DNA of 64,000 nucleotides from Melioribacteraceae bacterium (GTDB taxonomy: Bacteria > Bacteroidota > Ignavibacteria > Ignavibacteriales > Melioribacteraceae). Numbering within the stretch: position 1 is the stretch's first letter; each line of letters starts with the position of its first letter. Where the stretch lies: contig JAFGMI010000037.1 in the NCBI GenBank assembly GCA_016927595.1, forward strand, positions 18,947 to 82,946, read 5' to 3'. The notes under the pieces were generated by a model. It had not been told where the DNA came from. It saw only the letters and a list, made by a program, of their open reading frames with translations, and did no database searches. Made by a program: the position numbers and the translations under genes. Of this stretch, positions 1 to 8,910 are shown piece by piece.

Positions 1-2426
1 ATGAATATCCTGTATTCACCCGTATAAAAATCCGGTACATCATCAAATGCAGCCTGAACAGTGGTATAATCACCTGAACCATCCTGGGCTACGGTCTTAA
101 CAACATCAGGTGCAGGAGCCTGCGTTATGAATTCTAGAATATCGCCGTATCCCGTTCCCTTTCTGTTAGAAGCAAACGCTCTCACATAGTACCTGGTTGA
201 AGCTTCGAGCGGAAACATTACGCTTATAAATGCACCTGAGCCGCTGCCATTTTCGGTTTTAAAATCACTAATGGTAGGATTGCCTGTTGTATTCCAGCAT
301 ACACCCCTAACCATTACAGTATCGCCCCCCCACAAAGTAAAATTACCCCCGCTCTGTGCTGACCTGACAAGAATATTGCTTACAGATGATGTAACTATAG
401 TTGGTACCGCAATTGAATCAAGTGTAGTGAAGTATTTTTCCTCACCGTAAGAAGTGCCGGCATCATTCATTGCATAAGCGCGTAAAAAATATTTTGTACC
501 CGGGAGAAGGTTTTCAGGATGACTAATAAACGAACCTGATCCGCTGCCGTCCGTTGTCTTTGAATCGTTAATAGTTGGTGAGCCTGATGTGTTCCATACA
601 ACTCCTCTTGCAGCTACCAATGAACCTCCATCAGATGGAATACTGCCACCGCTTGTTGCATGTGTCGTGGAAATATAACTTACACCGGCAGTTAGAACTG
701 TAGGAGGATCAGCAGTAACACCAACTGTAGTCCCTGATATCACTACATTATAGACAGCAACCAGCTTTGCCCAGCCCTGAGCTTCGGTATTATACGGATA
801 TATTCTTAGATAAAATGTTTCACCTGTATTTACAGTTTCAGATACGGAAGCATTTAATGGCATTACTGCATCACCGATCAAAGCAGTATCAGTAATCATC
901 ATCTTTTTTGCCGAGAAATCAGAATCTTTAGAATAATATAATTCTGCTCTAAGCTTATCGGTAAACCAGCCACCTATATATAATGATACCGAGTCTACGA
1001 AAAATGTCGCGCCGAATTTAGGTGACACCTCGTACTGAAAATACAGGCTATCGCTTGGTTCAGACTCTGCGTTCCATTCTTTTGAAATAGTTTGTATTGC
1101 TCCAACTGTAACATCTCCACCATCGGTTTTAGGTAAAGTTGTAAGTCCATAAAACTTCATCGATGGGCTATAACTCGAATTACCTGCAATTACACCTCCG
1201 ACATTCACAGGTTTGTCATCTGACTGATATGACCAGGTAGCTGAAGCCTGTACCGGATTACCCTCTACCTCTCCTCCTATTACCACATTTTGTAATGTTA
1301 TATATTTCCCTGTTCTGACACTCGGATCGTTATCAACCCATGGATAAATCCGCAAATATAATGATTCGCCAGAATTAACCTTTGAGTTTAGTGCCACAGT
1401 TATTGCCTGCAATGAATCTCTCCACAGGTAATTATTATCTTTGCCCGTAACATATTCTATCATTGTAGCTTCGGTAAAAGCAGGATCGGTCGAATAATAA
1501 ATATTCGCTTTCATTGTATTTATACTCATCTGAGAGATTTGCAGAGAAATCGTACTTGCATAAAAAGTAAAACCTGTTTTCGGAGATAATGAGAACTGCA
1601 CAAATACAGTATCGATCTGAGTTGTCTGATTAGCGGGCCATGCGTTCCCTGCTATACGAAGTCTCTGGCTGCCGTTTGGACCGGTATATTGATTTATTTC
1701 CATGTTGTTCAGATACTCATTTTCAGCTGTAACCTGACCACTTGTAGCAACCATCTGCCCCGTTCCGCTTTCAGACGGATTAGTAAGTTCCCACACCGCA
1801 GAAGCAGGATAGGTTACACCCATTGTACTTCCCGAAATTGTAACTTCGCGTAGGTAAACATATTTACTTGTGGAAGTACTTCCCGTATACCAGGGATAAA
1901 TCCTGACGTATAAAGTCTCCCCCGATTCTATAATTTCATCTAATACAAAATTATAAAGTGAATCATTGTCTTTAACCAGAGTAAGTTCAGTATCATTAAT
2001 TAATGCTGCAGTAGTGAAGCTAGTGTCCTTTGAATAATAAATGTTTGCTTTAATATTTCCGGTTCCTTTAGCACCAAGATATAATGCTATTGATTCTGAA
2101 TTAAAGACGTGATTCGGTTTGGGGTGGACACCGAACTGGATCCACCGTGTATCAACCTGCCCGGTTTCATTTCCCCAGAGAACCGCTGATCCGTCTGCAA
2201 AAGGATACCAGCGTTGATCAGGACCGGGACCGTTATTATAATCCCTGACAACAAAACCGGGGCTACCGACCTGGGGAAGCCCTTCAACCTGACCGGCGAC
2301 AGAAGAAACGCGGTGACTGTCGGGCAGCATGCAGCTCCAGTAAACTGAAGCGATATCTTGTGCTTTAACACTTAATGTAAAAAACAGGATGAGTATACAA
2401 GTATTTATTATTCCTTTTGAGTGCAT
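1..2426 (-). CDS. Secreted multidomain pectin methylesterase (CE8), C-terminus cut off by the window edge
   Basis: The open frame starts with ATG at 2426 and runs off position 1 without a stop, so about 808 residues are visible. Residues 1-23 form a signal peptide ending in VKAQD. Three related beta-sandwich-like repeats of roughly 170-195 residues follow (about 24-570), each ending in a GETLYVRIYPW-type strand. Two Ig/FN3-like repeats come next (about 570-770) with paired GVVWNT and GVCWNT strands and TxYYVRA endings. The last visible residues read GSGDYTTVQAAFDDVP, which is the classical N-terminal strand of CE8 pectinesterases. The catalytic core lies outside the window, so the CE8 call rests on this one strong motif and on the pectinase neighbours. 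The enzyme would remove methyl esters from homogalacturonan outside the cell, before the lyase and hydrolase encoded next to it act. Confidence 0.75.
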   Translation of the reverse strand, partial: MHSKGIINTCILILFFTLSVKAQDIASVYWSCMLPDSHRVSSVAGQVEGLPQVGSPGFVVRDYNNGPGPDQRWYPFADGSAVLWGNETGQVDTRWIQFGVHPKPNHVFNSESIALYLGAKGTGNIKANIYYSKDTSFTTAALINDTELTLVKDNDSLYNFVLDEIIESGETLYVRIYPWYTGSTSTSKYVYLREVTISGSTMGVTYPASAVWELTNPSESGTGQMVATSGQVTAENEYLNNMEINQYTGPNGSQRLRIAGNAWPANQTTQIDTVFVQFSLSPKTGFTFYASTISLQISQMSINTMKANIYYSTDPAFTEATMIEYVTGKDNNYLWRDSLQAITVALNSKVNSGESLYLRIYPWVDNDPSVRTGKYITLQNVVIGGEVEGNPVQASATWSYQSDDKPVNVGGVIAGNSSYSPSMKFYGLTTLPKTDGGDVTVGAIQTISKEWNAESEPSDSLYFQYEVSPKFGATFFVDSVSLYIGGWFTDKLRAELYYSKDSDFSAKKMMITDTALIGDAVMPLNASVSETVNTGETFYLRIYPYNTEAQGWAKLVAVYNVVISGTTVGVTADPPTVLTAGVSYISTTHATSGGSIPSDGGSLVAARGVVWNTSGSPTINDSKTTDGSGSGSFISHPENLLPGTKYFLRAYAMNDAGTSYGEEKYFTTLDSIAVPTIVTSSVSNILVRSAQSGGNFTLWGGDTVMVRGVCWNTTGNPTISDFKTENGSGSGAFISVMFPLEASTRYYVRAFASNRKGTGYGDILEFITQAPAPDVVKTVAQDGSGDYTTVQAAFDDVPDFYTGEYRIF

Positions 2427-2463
2427 TTATAAATTTCCGGTTCTTATTGAAGGTTTGAACTTA

Positions 2464-3822
2464 CTATTCATATTTATAATGATAAGTACTGTTAATACTA
2501 TTCGGTTTCGCTTTATCTATCCTGATGTGAGTATTATTTAAGAGTCTTATCATTTCAGCTGCTGCAAACAGAACAGGTCCGTAACCATGAGTTGCGTCAT
2601 AGCTTTTACCGCGGTTAAAATAATATACGTTGTCATGTGCGAATGTAGTTGCCTCACACGTACCGTCAACAGCTCCGTTTTCAAGTATCCTGGTCGCAAC
2701 TGCATTCCATCCGGTTTGTGCGACCGGACCGTAAACATGACTTATCCAGCCTTCGTTAATACCCTTTGCGATACCATATGTAAACATAGCGGTACATGAT
2801 GTTTCAAGATAAGTATCAGATTTATCGAGCATGTTATGCCAGAAACCCGTTCCATCCTGGAGCTCCGTTACCGAACGAATTAGTGATTTATAAATATGAA
2901 GAATTTCATCGCGTCCTTGAAAATCGTGCGGAAGAACCGTTAACAGATCTGCCATTGCCATCACAGTCCAGCCGTTTGCTCTCCCCCAGTAAAAGCGCGG
3001 ATCGTAATCTGCAGAATTTTCATTCCAGCCATGATCAAACAAATCCTTACCACCGATAAATAATCTTTTGGACATCTGCAGTACCTGATTAACCGCATCA
3101 TTCCAGTATTTCTCATCTTTAGTTAAGTCCCCCATCTGAGAGAGGAACGGAACCGACATATACATATCATCCGCCCATACAGATACTGGTTGCGGGCGCT
3201 CTCTTGCGAGTGTACCATCATCAAGTCTGAATTGAATATTTGAAACGTGCTTATCAACAATATCAATTAACTCCCTGTATTCCGGATTATTATGTTTCTT
3301 GAATGTTCTTACTAAAGCTGCACCGATCGATCCACAATGATCAAGAGCATCCATATACATTATTCTGCGCCATCCGCAGGCACTTCTTCCGTACTCTTCA
3401 TTATTTCTTCTGAAATAAGGAAGATGCTTTCTAACAAAATCATAAAACTTTATGTTATGTGAAAAATATGAATCGTCCCCGGTTAGTTCGGATATGTAAT
3501 CAAATGCAGACAGCACCACGCCATGTGTATAGGTCCATTCGCTCGATAATCCTTCTGATACAACAGCATACTTATTTGGTTGAGTGAAGTCTCTAATAAC
3601 CGCTCCCGTTTCTCTGTTTAATATCTGCTGTGTACTCGAGTTTTCATAATATGAAACAATTTTATCGATTTTTTCCATGATGCTTTCAACACTCGGCAGC
3701 ACATACGGAACCGGATAATCCGGCACGCGCCCTGCACTATTCTGTCCGTTGACATAACTGTTAAGAATAATTATAAGTGTTATTTGAAAAAACCTTTTAA
3801 TCGTATTCATGCTAAATGGCAT
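2464..3822 (-). CDS. GH105 unsaturated rhamnogalacturonyl/galacturonyl hydrolase
   Basis: The protein has 452 residues and a signal peptide ending near VNGQN (residue 27). It matches the YteR/YesR (GH105) (alpha/alpha)6-barrel pattern. The segment WADDMYMSVPFL (216-227) carries the family's conserved Asp, and WGRANGWTVMAMADLL (279-294) is the second hallmark. The family removes the 4,5-unsaturated uronic acid from the non-reducing end of oligosaccharides made by pectate or rhamnogalacturonan lyases. The released unsaturated uronate opens to a 5-keto-4-deoxyuronate, which feeds KdgF and KduI. The first ATG is supported by an AAGGTGA Shine-Dalgarno just upstream; a second Met at residue 5 is less well placed. 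It lies 37 bp downstream of the partial methylesterase and 20 bp from the pectate lyase, consistent with one operon. Confidence 0.88.
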   Translation of the reverse strand: MPFSMNTIKRFFQITLIIILNSYVNGQNSAGRVPDYPVPYVLPSVESIMEKIDKIVSYYENSSTQQILNRETGAVIRDFTQPNKYAVVSEGLSSEWTYTHGVVLSAFDYISELTGDDSYFSHNIKFYDFVRKHLPYFRRNNEEYGRSACGWRRIMYMDALDHCGSIGAALVRTFKKHNNPEYRELIDIVDKHVSNIQFRLDDGTLARERPQPVSVWADDMYMSVPFLSQMGDLTKDEKYWNDAVNQVLQMSKRLFIGGKDLFDHGWNENSADYDPRFYWGRANGWTVMAMADLLTVLPHDFQGRDEILHIYKSLIRSVTELQDGTGFWHNMLDKSDTYLETSCTAMFTYGIAKGINEGWISHVYGPVAQTGWNAVATRILENGAVDGTCEATTFAHDNVYYFNRGKSYDATHGYGPVLFAAAEMIRLLNNTHIRIDKAKPNSINSTYHYKYE

Positions 3823-3841
3823 AACTCACCTTTCGGAATAA

Positions 3842-5221
3842 TTATTTTGAAACAAGTTCATTTAAATAAATTTCTATATTATCATAAGATTCACTCAGAT
3901 CCCTGCCGTTTGAATCGTATATATCAGGATTCAGATCTTTACTCTGTTCCCATGCATCCGGCATACCATCATTATCAGAATCGGTTGCTGCAATACCTTT
4001 TTCCAATTCGGGATAATCCCCTACGTCCTTCTGCGAATCGATTATTCCGTAAAATCCGTTCATACTTCCTTTAAAGGCTGCTGTCCCGTTTCTTACTTCC
4101 ACGACAAGCCTTTCGTCGACAGAATCTCGCGAATGAGAAGCTCCTGCTGTATCAAGCACCGAATCGAATGCTTCGGTTGCACCTTGTGTTGTAACCTGTG
4201 CTATATAGAAAGGTTTATCTGCTGTAACTTTTTCCGGATGATCACACTGTATTCCTCCATTCCGATTATTCTCCGATATCTTCGGATCACCGAATACATA
4301 ATTCCCATCAACGTAAAATTTTCCGTATGGTTCAGAAGGATTTATAATTCTGCTTCGGATACGTTTGGGTGTAGCAGGTCCGTACTTATAATAATTATTA
4401 ACTATATTATGTTCTCCTTCCTCACCTCCGTAAGCGCTGTTTCCTTTCCAGTTGTAGATTACATTGTTGCGGAAGTCAACGTTTCTGCTGGGCACATCAC
4501 CGTCACCGCTTATTCCTGAAAAACGGGGATTCCTGCTTTTGTGATGAGCAATTAAATTATGATGAAATGTCGCTCTTACTCCTCCCCAAATACCGCCATA
4601 ACCATGCTCGCCTTTTCTGTGAACAGAATTATTAAGACTTTCCGAAATGATGCACCACTGAAGTGTAAAATCCTCGTTTGTATAGAATGATGCACACTCA
4701 TCTACTGCCCAACTGAATGAGCAGTGATCTATTATCACATTTTTACTAAACCTTACGCTAATTGCATCATCCTGCTGTTCGTATTCATCTCCAAGCCTCG
4801 ACCTAATGTATCTGATAATAATATTATCAGCATGAATGGACAACGGATAATTTTTCAGACAGATACCATCTCCCGGAGCGGACTGTCCGGCAATTGTAAT
4901 ATTTCCATACTTAATTACCAGCGGGGATTTCAGTTCTATATAGCCTGATACGCGGAATACCACAATTCTCGGCTCTTTCATCTTTACGGCTTCTCTTAAG
5001 CTTCCTGGACCGTCATCATTAAGATTAGTAACGGGAATAACTATTCCGCCTCTTCCACCGGTTGCGAACCTTCCGAATCCTTCTGCACCCGGGAAAGATA
5101 TTATGTTTTCCGAATCCTGCGCATGGATGTGAAACGGCAGAAAATACAAGACCGCATTAAACAATAAAACTTTTAAAATACTTCCGGTATAACTTTTCAT
5201 TGCTGATAATTTTTTGATCAT
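3842..5221 (-). CDS. Secreted pectate lyase, PL1 family
   Basis: The protein has 459 residues, with an N-terminal hydrophobic signal ending around HIHAQD (residue 36). The mature protein opens with FPGAEGFGRFATGGRGG (43-59), typical of bacterial PL1 proteins. Beta-helix turns follow, including GPGSLREAV (71-79), IDHCSFSWAVDE (164-175) and HHNLIAHHKSRNPRFSG (220-236), the last carrying the Arg expected at the PL1 active site. The C-terminal segment with DSDNDGMPDAWE (about 414-425) is a thrombospondin-type-3-like calcium-binding motif. The reaction is beta-elimination of polygalacturonate, giving 4,5-unsaturated oligogalacturonides for the GH105 next door. The stop of the upstream GH28 lies 3 bp before this start, so translation is probably coupled. 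A second possible start is Met8. Confidence 0.9.
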   Translation of the reverse strand: MIKKLSAMKSYTGSILKVLLFNAVLYFLPFHIHAQDSENIISFPGAEGFGRFATGGRGGIVIPVTNLNDDGPGSLREAVKMKEPRIVVFRVSGYIELKSPLVIKYGNITIAGQSAPGDGICLKNYPLSIHADNIIIRYIRSRLGDEYEQQDDAISVRFSKNVIIDHCSFSWAVDECASFYTNEDFTLQWCIISESLNNSVHRKGEHGYGGIWGGVRATFHHNLIAHHKSRNPRFSGISGDGDVPSRNVDFRNNVIYNWKGNSAYGGEEGEHNIVNNYYKYGPATPKRIRSRIINPSEPYGKFYVDGNYVFGDPKISENNRNGGIQCDHPEKVTADKPFYIAQVTTQGATEAFDSVLDTAGASHSRDSVDERLVVEVRNGTAAFKGSMNGFYGIIDSQKDVGDYPELEKGIAATDSDNDGMPDAWEQSKDLNPDIYDSNGRDLSESYDNIEIYLNELVSK

Positions 5222-5223
5222 AA

Positions 5224-6918
5224 TTACTTCATAATAATAGTGAATGGATTTTTTCCGACTCCTTCCTTTACTTCAATGTGTTCTTCGAGGAGTTTAGTCT
5301 GATTATTCCTGAATTCAATGTTTCCTGTTTTATATCCTGCAAGTATAATTTTTAATGAACTTTCTTCATGAAACACTAAACCGTCAAATATAATATTATT
5401 GCCTTGAATTATTTTGACAGCAGGATTTTTTTCTGCAAACAATGTAGTATTCTTAATATCGATAAATTCGCCATCATAAATAGCCAGTCCTTTTTTAGCT
5501 TTCATCACTGTGTTCTCGATTACAATGTTTTTTATCGGCAGTTCCGGTAATCCCTGCAGCACAATCGCTTCATCTGCACCGTCGCAATAAATTTTATTTA
5601 AGTATATATCTCTGAAAACCGGAGTCTCAACAGTAACAGGTACTTTTTCTGCCTTAGCTGATTCTTCTGAAGCAGCCGCGGCTTCTGTAGGTGCCATTCC
5701 TCCATAGAACATATTAAAACTGACAGCTCTTGTCGGAATGTCTTTCATATATATATTATCGATATAAATATTTTCAACAATACCACCTCTTCCGCGGGTG
5801 CTTTTAAATCTTAGTCCGACATCCGTTCCAATAAAATTGCAATTACTCACTTTAATATTTCTTACTCCTCCTGACATTTCGCTTCCAATGGTGAATCCAC
5901 CGTGACCATGATAAACGATACAATCTGCTATTATTAAATTTTCAGTCGGTATACCTCTTTCTCTGCCGTACTCGTTTTTACCGGACTTCATACAGATTGC
6001 ATCATCACCCACATCGAACTTGCATTTATATACAATTGAATTTTTACAAGATTCTATATCGATACCATCGCCGTTCTGAGAATACCAGGGATTCCTCACA
6101 AATAAATTCCTGGCGATCAGGTTTTCACACATTAAGGGATGAATATTCCACGCGGGGGAATTCTGGAAAGTTACACCATCGAGCAGTATATTTTTGCATC
6201 TGACAAGACTTACCATTACCGGTCTTAAAAAATCCCGTACAGGCTTAACATCTTCGATTGTTAAATTCTTTTTTTCTTTTAACAAGTTATCTATAATTTC
6301 CGCTCCGTTCATTGCTGCTTCCGAAGGATACCACATTTTCCCATCCTTTGTAACCACACCGCCGTTGTTTACTAATTCCTTCCATTGATTACCAGTCATT
6401 TTAAACTTCTTTACAGGACGCCAGGCTTCACCGCCTCCGTCAATTATTCCTTCTCCAGTAATTGCTATATTTTCAAGATCAACTCCATTGATCGGGGATG
6501 TACATCTGTATTGGCGCGTACCTTCATATGTTGCATCAATTATCGGGTAGTCATCAAAATTCTGACTGAACTGTACATGCGCACCGATTAGCAAATGAAG
6601 ATTCACATTACTTCTCAGATAAACCGGACCTGTCTTCCAAATACCTGATGGAATTACTACCTTGCCGCCTCCTTCTTCAGCGCATGCCTTTATTGCACTA
6701 TTGATAGCATCAGTGTTATCATATAAACCGTCACCTACAGCACCAAAATCAATAATCGAATACTCTTTCTCGGGAAAGACAGGGATAATCAACTCAGGCA
6801 TTTCGAATCTGATATCTTCGTAATAAGACTTAATTTCTGTTTCGATTTTTTCCTGTGCTGTTATACACGATGAAATAAGAAGTACTGCGGACAAAAAATA
6901 TAATTTAATTTTTTTCAT
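5224..6918 (-). CDS. Polygalacturonase-type glycoside hydrolase, GH28
   Basis: The protein has 564 residues. The N-terminus has a lipoprotein-like signal with ISSC (Cys18), so the protein may be lipid-anchored. The GH28 beta-helix signatures are all present in order: QNGDGIDIES (281-290), GDDAICMKSG (304-313, the paired catalytic Asp), HGHGGFTIGSEMSGG (337-351) and RFKSTRGRGG (370-379). GH28 enzymes hydrolyse alpha-1,4-galacturonosyl linkages. This larger bacterial form, beginning with a DFGAVGDGLYDNTDAI block (57-72), is typical of exo-acting or rhamnogalacturonan-directed members, so the exact substrate is open. It releases saturated galacturonate, the substrate of UxaC encoded at 20471. 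An insertion between about residues 170 and 235 is longer than in minimal polygalacturonases. Confidence 0.9.
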   Translation of the reverse strand: MKKIKLYFLSAVLLISSCITAQEKIETEIKSYYEDIRFEMPELIIPVFPEKEYSIIDFGAVGDGLYDNTDAINSAIKACAEEGGGKVVIPSGIWKTGPVYLRSNVNLHLLIGAHVQFSQNFDDYPIIDATYEGTRQYRCTSPINGVDLENIAITGEGIIDGGGEAWRPVKKFKMTGNQWKELVNNGGVVTKDGKMWYPSEAAMNGAEIIDNLLKEKKNLTIEDVKPVRDFLRPVMVSLVRCKNILLDGVTFQNSPAWNIHPLMCENLIARNLFVRNPWYSQNGDGIDIESCKNSIVYKCKFDVGDDAICMKSGKNEYGRERGIPTENLIIADCIVYHGHGGFTIGSEMSGGVRNIKVSNCNFIGTDVGLRFKSTRGRGGIVENIYIDNIYMKDIPTRAVSFNMFYGGMAPTEAAAASEESAKAEKVPVTVETPVFRDIYLNKIYCDGADEAIVLQGLPELPIKNIVIENTVMKAKKGLAIYDGEFIDIKNTTLFAEKNPAVKIIQGNNIIFDGLVFHEESSLKIILAGYKTGNIEFRNNQTKLLEEHIEVKEGVGKNPFTIIMK

Positions 6919-6954
6919 TTTTCTCTTTATCTGTTATTAATAAATATGAATAAA

Positions 6955-8592
6955 TTAAAGGGGACTCACTCTTACCCAGTCATATAGAACATCGCTTCCT
7001 TTTTCATGTTTGGAATGAATGTTGAAAAGACCTATCTTAGCACCAACCCATCTTCCCGCTTTCGCACGGAAGGCTTTACCTGAAAGTATATAATTTGCAT
7101 TGTCAATACTATATGCAAAATTGCAGACCGCTCCTTTACTAATGTATACTTTTAAATAAATGATACCCGGATTGATTTCTACAGAATCACTTATTGTTTC
7201 TTCCCCGCTTTTATCAGCATCTGAACAAATCGTCCGGCTTATAAACAGCTTTTTACCGAGATTGCGAACCTCCAGAGAAGAATAATCCTGCCCAAGTATT
7301 ATAAGCCCCGTTCTGCCAAGCATGTCTGCATCGTTAATTTTCAATTTTGCAGTAAAAGTAAATTCCTCAGACGGAAATTTCTGAGCCAGAATATTTGGTA
7401 AATCTCTCAGGTTTCCGGAATTCTCGGGAATTAAAACTGAATTAAGCGTAAGATGATCTTTATTCTTCTGCAGTGAGTACCAGCTGCTGCTGCCAATAGC
7501 CTCCCATTGCCATTGGTAACCCAGTTGGTTAGAGTCGAACTCATCGTCCGTTTGAGGCACATTAACAGGATATTTTCTGCCAACATCAGGCTTATTAAAA
7601 ATATGAACCGGCTCTCCGATGCCATTGCCATCTAAATCTATTCCCATTAATGGCCAGTCGTCAATCCAATAAACCGGATTCAAGTGAACAACTCTTCCAT
7701 ATGCATCTCTGTCCTGAAAGTGTACGAACCACGATTCCCCTGATTCAAGCTCAACCCAGCCTCCCTGGTGAGGACCATTAATATTCGTGCTTCCCTGTTC
7801 TAGCACAATTTTATCCTCATAAGGTCCGTAAATATTCTTTGATCTTAATACAGTTTGCCAGCCAGGTTTTACTCCCCCTGCAGGAGCGAATATAAAATAG
7901 TATCCGTTCCGCTTATACATTTTAGGACCTTCGATTGTAGGATGATTAACATGCCCGTCGAATATAGTTGTTCCACTATCAAGCAGTGTTTTTCCATCAT
8001 AGCTCATCCGGTGCAAAGAAAGTATACTGTTTATTCCTGAACGGCTTTTTGCCCAGGCACGAATTAAGTATGCATTCCCGTCATCATCCCAGAACGGACA
8101 TGTATCTATCCAACCTTTTGCTTCTTTAACCAGATGTAGTGGTTCCCATGGTCCTTCAGGTTTTGAAGACGTCGACATAATCACACCATGATCCGGATCA
8201 CCAAAGAAAACCCAGAACTTGTCATCGTGAAACCTGATGCTTGGAGCCCAAATTCCTTTTCCGTGCTGTGGTCTCTTAAATTCATCGAATGGATAATCCA
8301 GAGCCACGTGACCAATAATATGCCAGTTAACGAGATCCTTTGAATGGAGTACTGGTATTCCTGGGAAATGCGAAAAACTTGAAGATACCATAAAAAATTC
8401 GTTATTAACCCGCACTAAATCCGGGTCGCTATAATCTGCGAATATGATTGGATTTTTGTATGTACCATCGCCGTTATCAGCACCACAGACAGAAGAATTC
8501 TTAGAGACTTCTTGCTTCTGCGAATAGAACGCATGATTAAAAACAAACAATAAAATAACAGATGCTCTGAAAAAATCGTTAACGAATCTCAT
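6955..8592 (-). CDS. GH43 family glycoside hydrolase with C-terminal beta-sandwich
   Basis: The protein has 545 residues and a signal peptide ending near residue 24. The five-bladed propeller signatures are clear. The base Asp is D56 in FADYSDPDLV, the pKa-modulating Asp is D163 in WIDTCPFWDD, and the acid Glu is E221 in PTIEGPKMYK. Residues from about 345 to the end form a beta-sandwich of the concanavalin-like type found in many GH43 proteins. GH43 members remove arabinose, xylose or galactose residues from pectin side chains or xylan; the subfamily cannot be decided by eye. It is the first gene of the minus-strand pectinase group. A divergent regulatory region separates it from the plus-strand pentulose-kinase-like gene, which fits pentose release followed by pentose use. 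Confidence 0.88.
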   Translation of the reverse strand: MRFVNDFFRASVILLFVFNHAFYSQKQEVSKNSSVCGADNGDGTYKNPIIFADYSDPDLVRVNNEFFMVSSSFSHFPGIPVLHSKDLVNWHIIGHVALDYPFDEFKRPQHGKGIWAPSIRFHDDKFWVFFGDPDHGVIMSTSSKPEGPWEPLHLVKEAKGWIDTCPFWDDDGNAYLIRAWAKSRSGINSILSLHRMSYDGKTLLDSGTTIFDGHVNHPTIEGPKMYKRNGYYFIFAPAGGVKPGWQTVLRSKNIYGPYEDKIVLEQGSTNINGPHQGGWVELESGESWFVHFQDRDAYGRVVHLNPVYWIDDWPLMGIDLDGNGIGEPVHIFNKPDVGRKYPVNVPQTDDEFDSNQLGYQWQWEAIGSSSWYSLQKNKDHLTLNSVLIPENSGNLRDLPNILAQKFPSEEFTFTAKLKINDADMLGRTGLIILGQDYSSLEVRNLGKKLFISRTICSDADKSGEETISDSVEINPGIIYLKVYISKGAVCNFAYSIDNANYILSGKAFRAKAGRWVGAKIGLFNIHSKHEKGSDVLYDWVRVSPL

Positions 8593-8636
8593 AATATTCC
8601 CAGATAAAAATATTCAAGTAATGCTTAACTATAACA

Positions 8637-8648
8637 TTTACTTTATCG
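8637..8648. promoter_or_regulatory. Shared TTTACTTTATCG element (candidate operator)
   Basis: These twelve bases are identical to 21963-21974 upstream of uxaC. Here they sit 45 bp upstream of the GH43 start. The wider sequence is CG-centred, with TACT and AGTA at its two ends, as in many LacI-family operators. The function is inferred from recurrence in two regulatory regions of the same pathway. It could instead be a core promoter element. Confidence 0.4.
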
Positions 8649-8666
8649 TTTTAGTATAATTACAAA

Positions 8667-8687
8667 AAAATGCTTTTTTAGCATTTT
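8667..8687. other. Hairpin with 8-bp perfect arms in the GH43 leader
   Basis: The arms AAAATGCT (8667-8674) and AGCATTTT (8680-8687) pair perfectly around a five-base loop. Read on the minus strand, the hairpin is followed by a run of T, about 75 bp before the GH43 start. It could be a weak attenuator or an operator. The stem is AT-rich, so the call is tentative. Confidence 0.3.
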
Positions 8688-8885
8688 ACAATATTTTCAA
8701 AAGATTTTTTACAGGTTACAGATAAATGAATCTCGTACTTCCAAATCAAAGTTTTCCGGAGCAATATTATGTCTCGGCTTACAATTTCTTGTTTTGAATA
8801 TAGCTGAAATACAAGTTAAAAACAAACATTTCCATATCATATTTGCCGAAATATTCCATATATTTGTTCTAATATTTTACAAAAA

Positions 8886-8902
8886 TTTCAAACCGGTTCA
8901 AA
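8886..8902. promoter_or_regulatory. AACCGGTT-centred palindrome, candidate LacI-type operator
   Basis: TTTCAAACCGGTTCAAA carries a perfect AACCGGTT core and sits directly upstream of the AAGGA Shine-Dalgarno and the ATG at 8911. Its reverse complement starts TTTGAACCG, the same nine bases found at 22045-22053 upstream of uxaC. Binding there could block transcription or translation initiation of the FGGY kinase gene. No LacI-type regulator gene is in the window. Confidence 0.45.
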
Positions 8903-8910
8903 GGATTCAA

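Larger units (their letters stand above)
8593..8910. promoter_or_regulatory. Divergent intergenic region between GH43 (minus) and FGGY kinase (plus)
   Basis: This 318-bp AT-rich stretch contains no credible gene. It must carry promoters for both directions. Visible elements are a TTTACTTTATCG block at 8637-8648, a perfect 8-bp-arm hairpin at 8667-8687, and an AACCGGTT-centred palindrome at 8886-8902. The first and last have close counterparts in the 21890-22240 region upstream of uxaC. Confidence 0.6.

Noticed and set aside
2087..2371. Open frame of about 94 codons on the minus strand
   Set aside because: It lies in another frame inside the partial pectin methylesterase gene and has no family features.
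4133..4519. Open frame of about 128 codons on the plus strand
   Set aside because: It is antisense to the PL1 gene, Cys- and Ile-rich, and without any recognisable motif.
8794..8910. N-terminal extension of the FGGY kinase from an upstream ATG
   Set aside because: The 39 extra residues do not resemble the family, and a Shine-Dalgarno (AAGGA) is correctly placed before ATG 8911.
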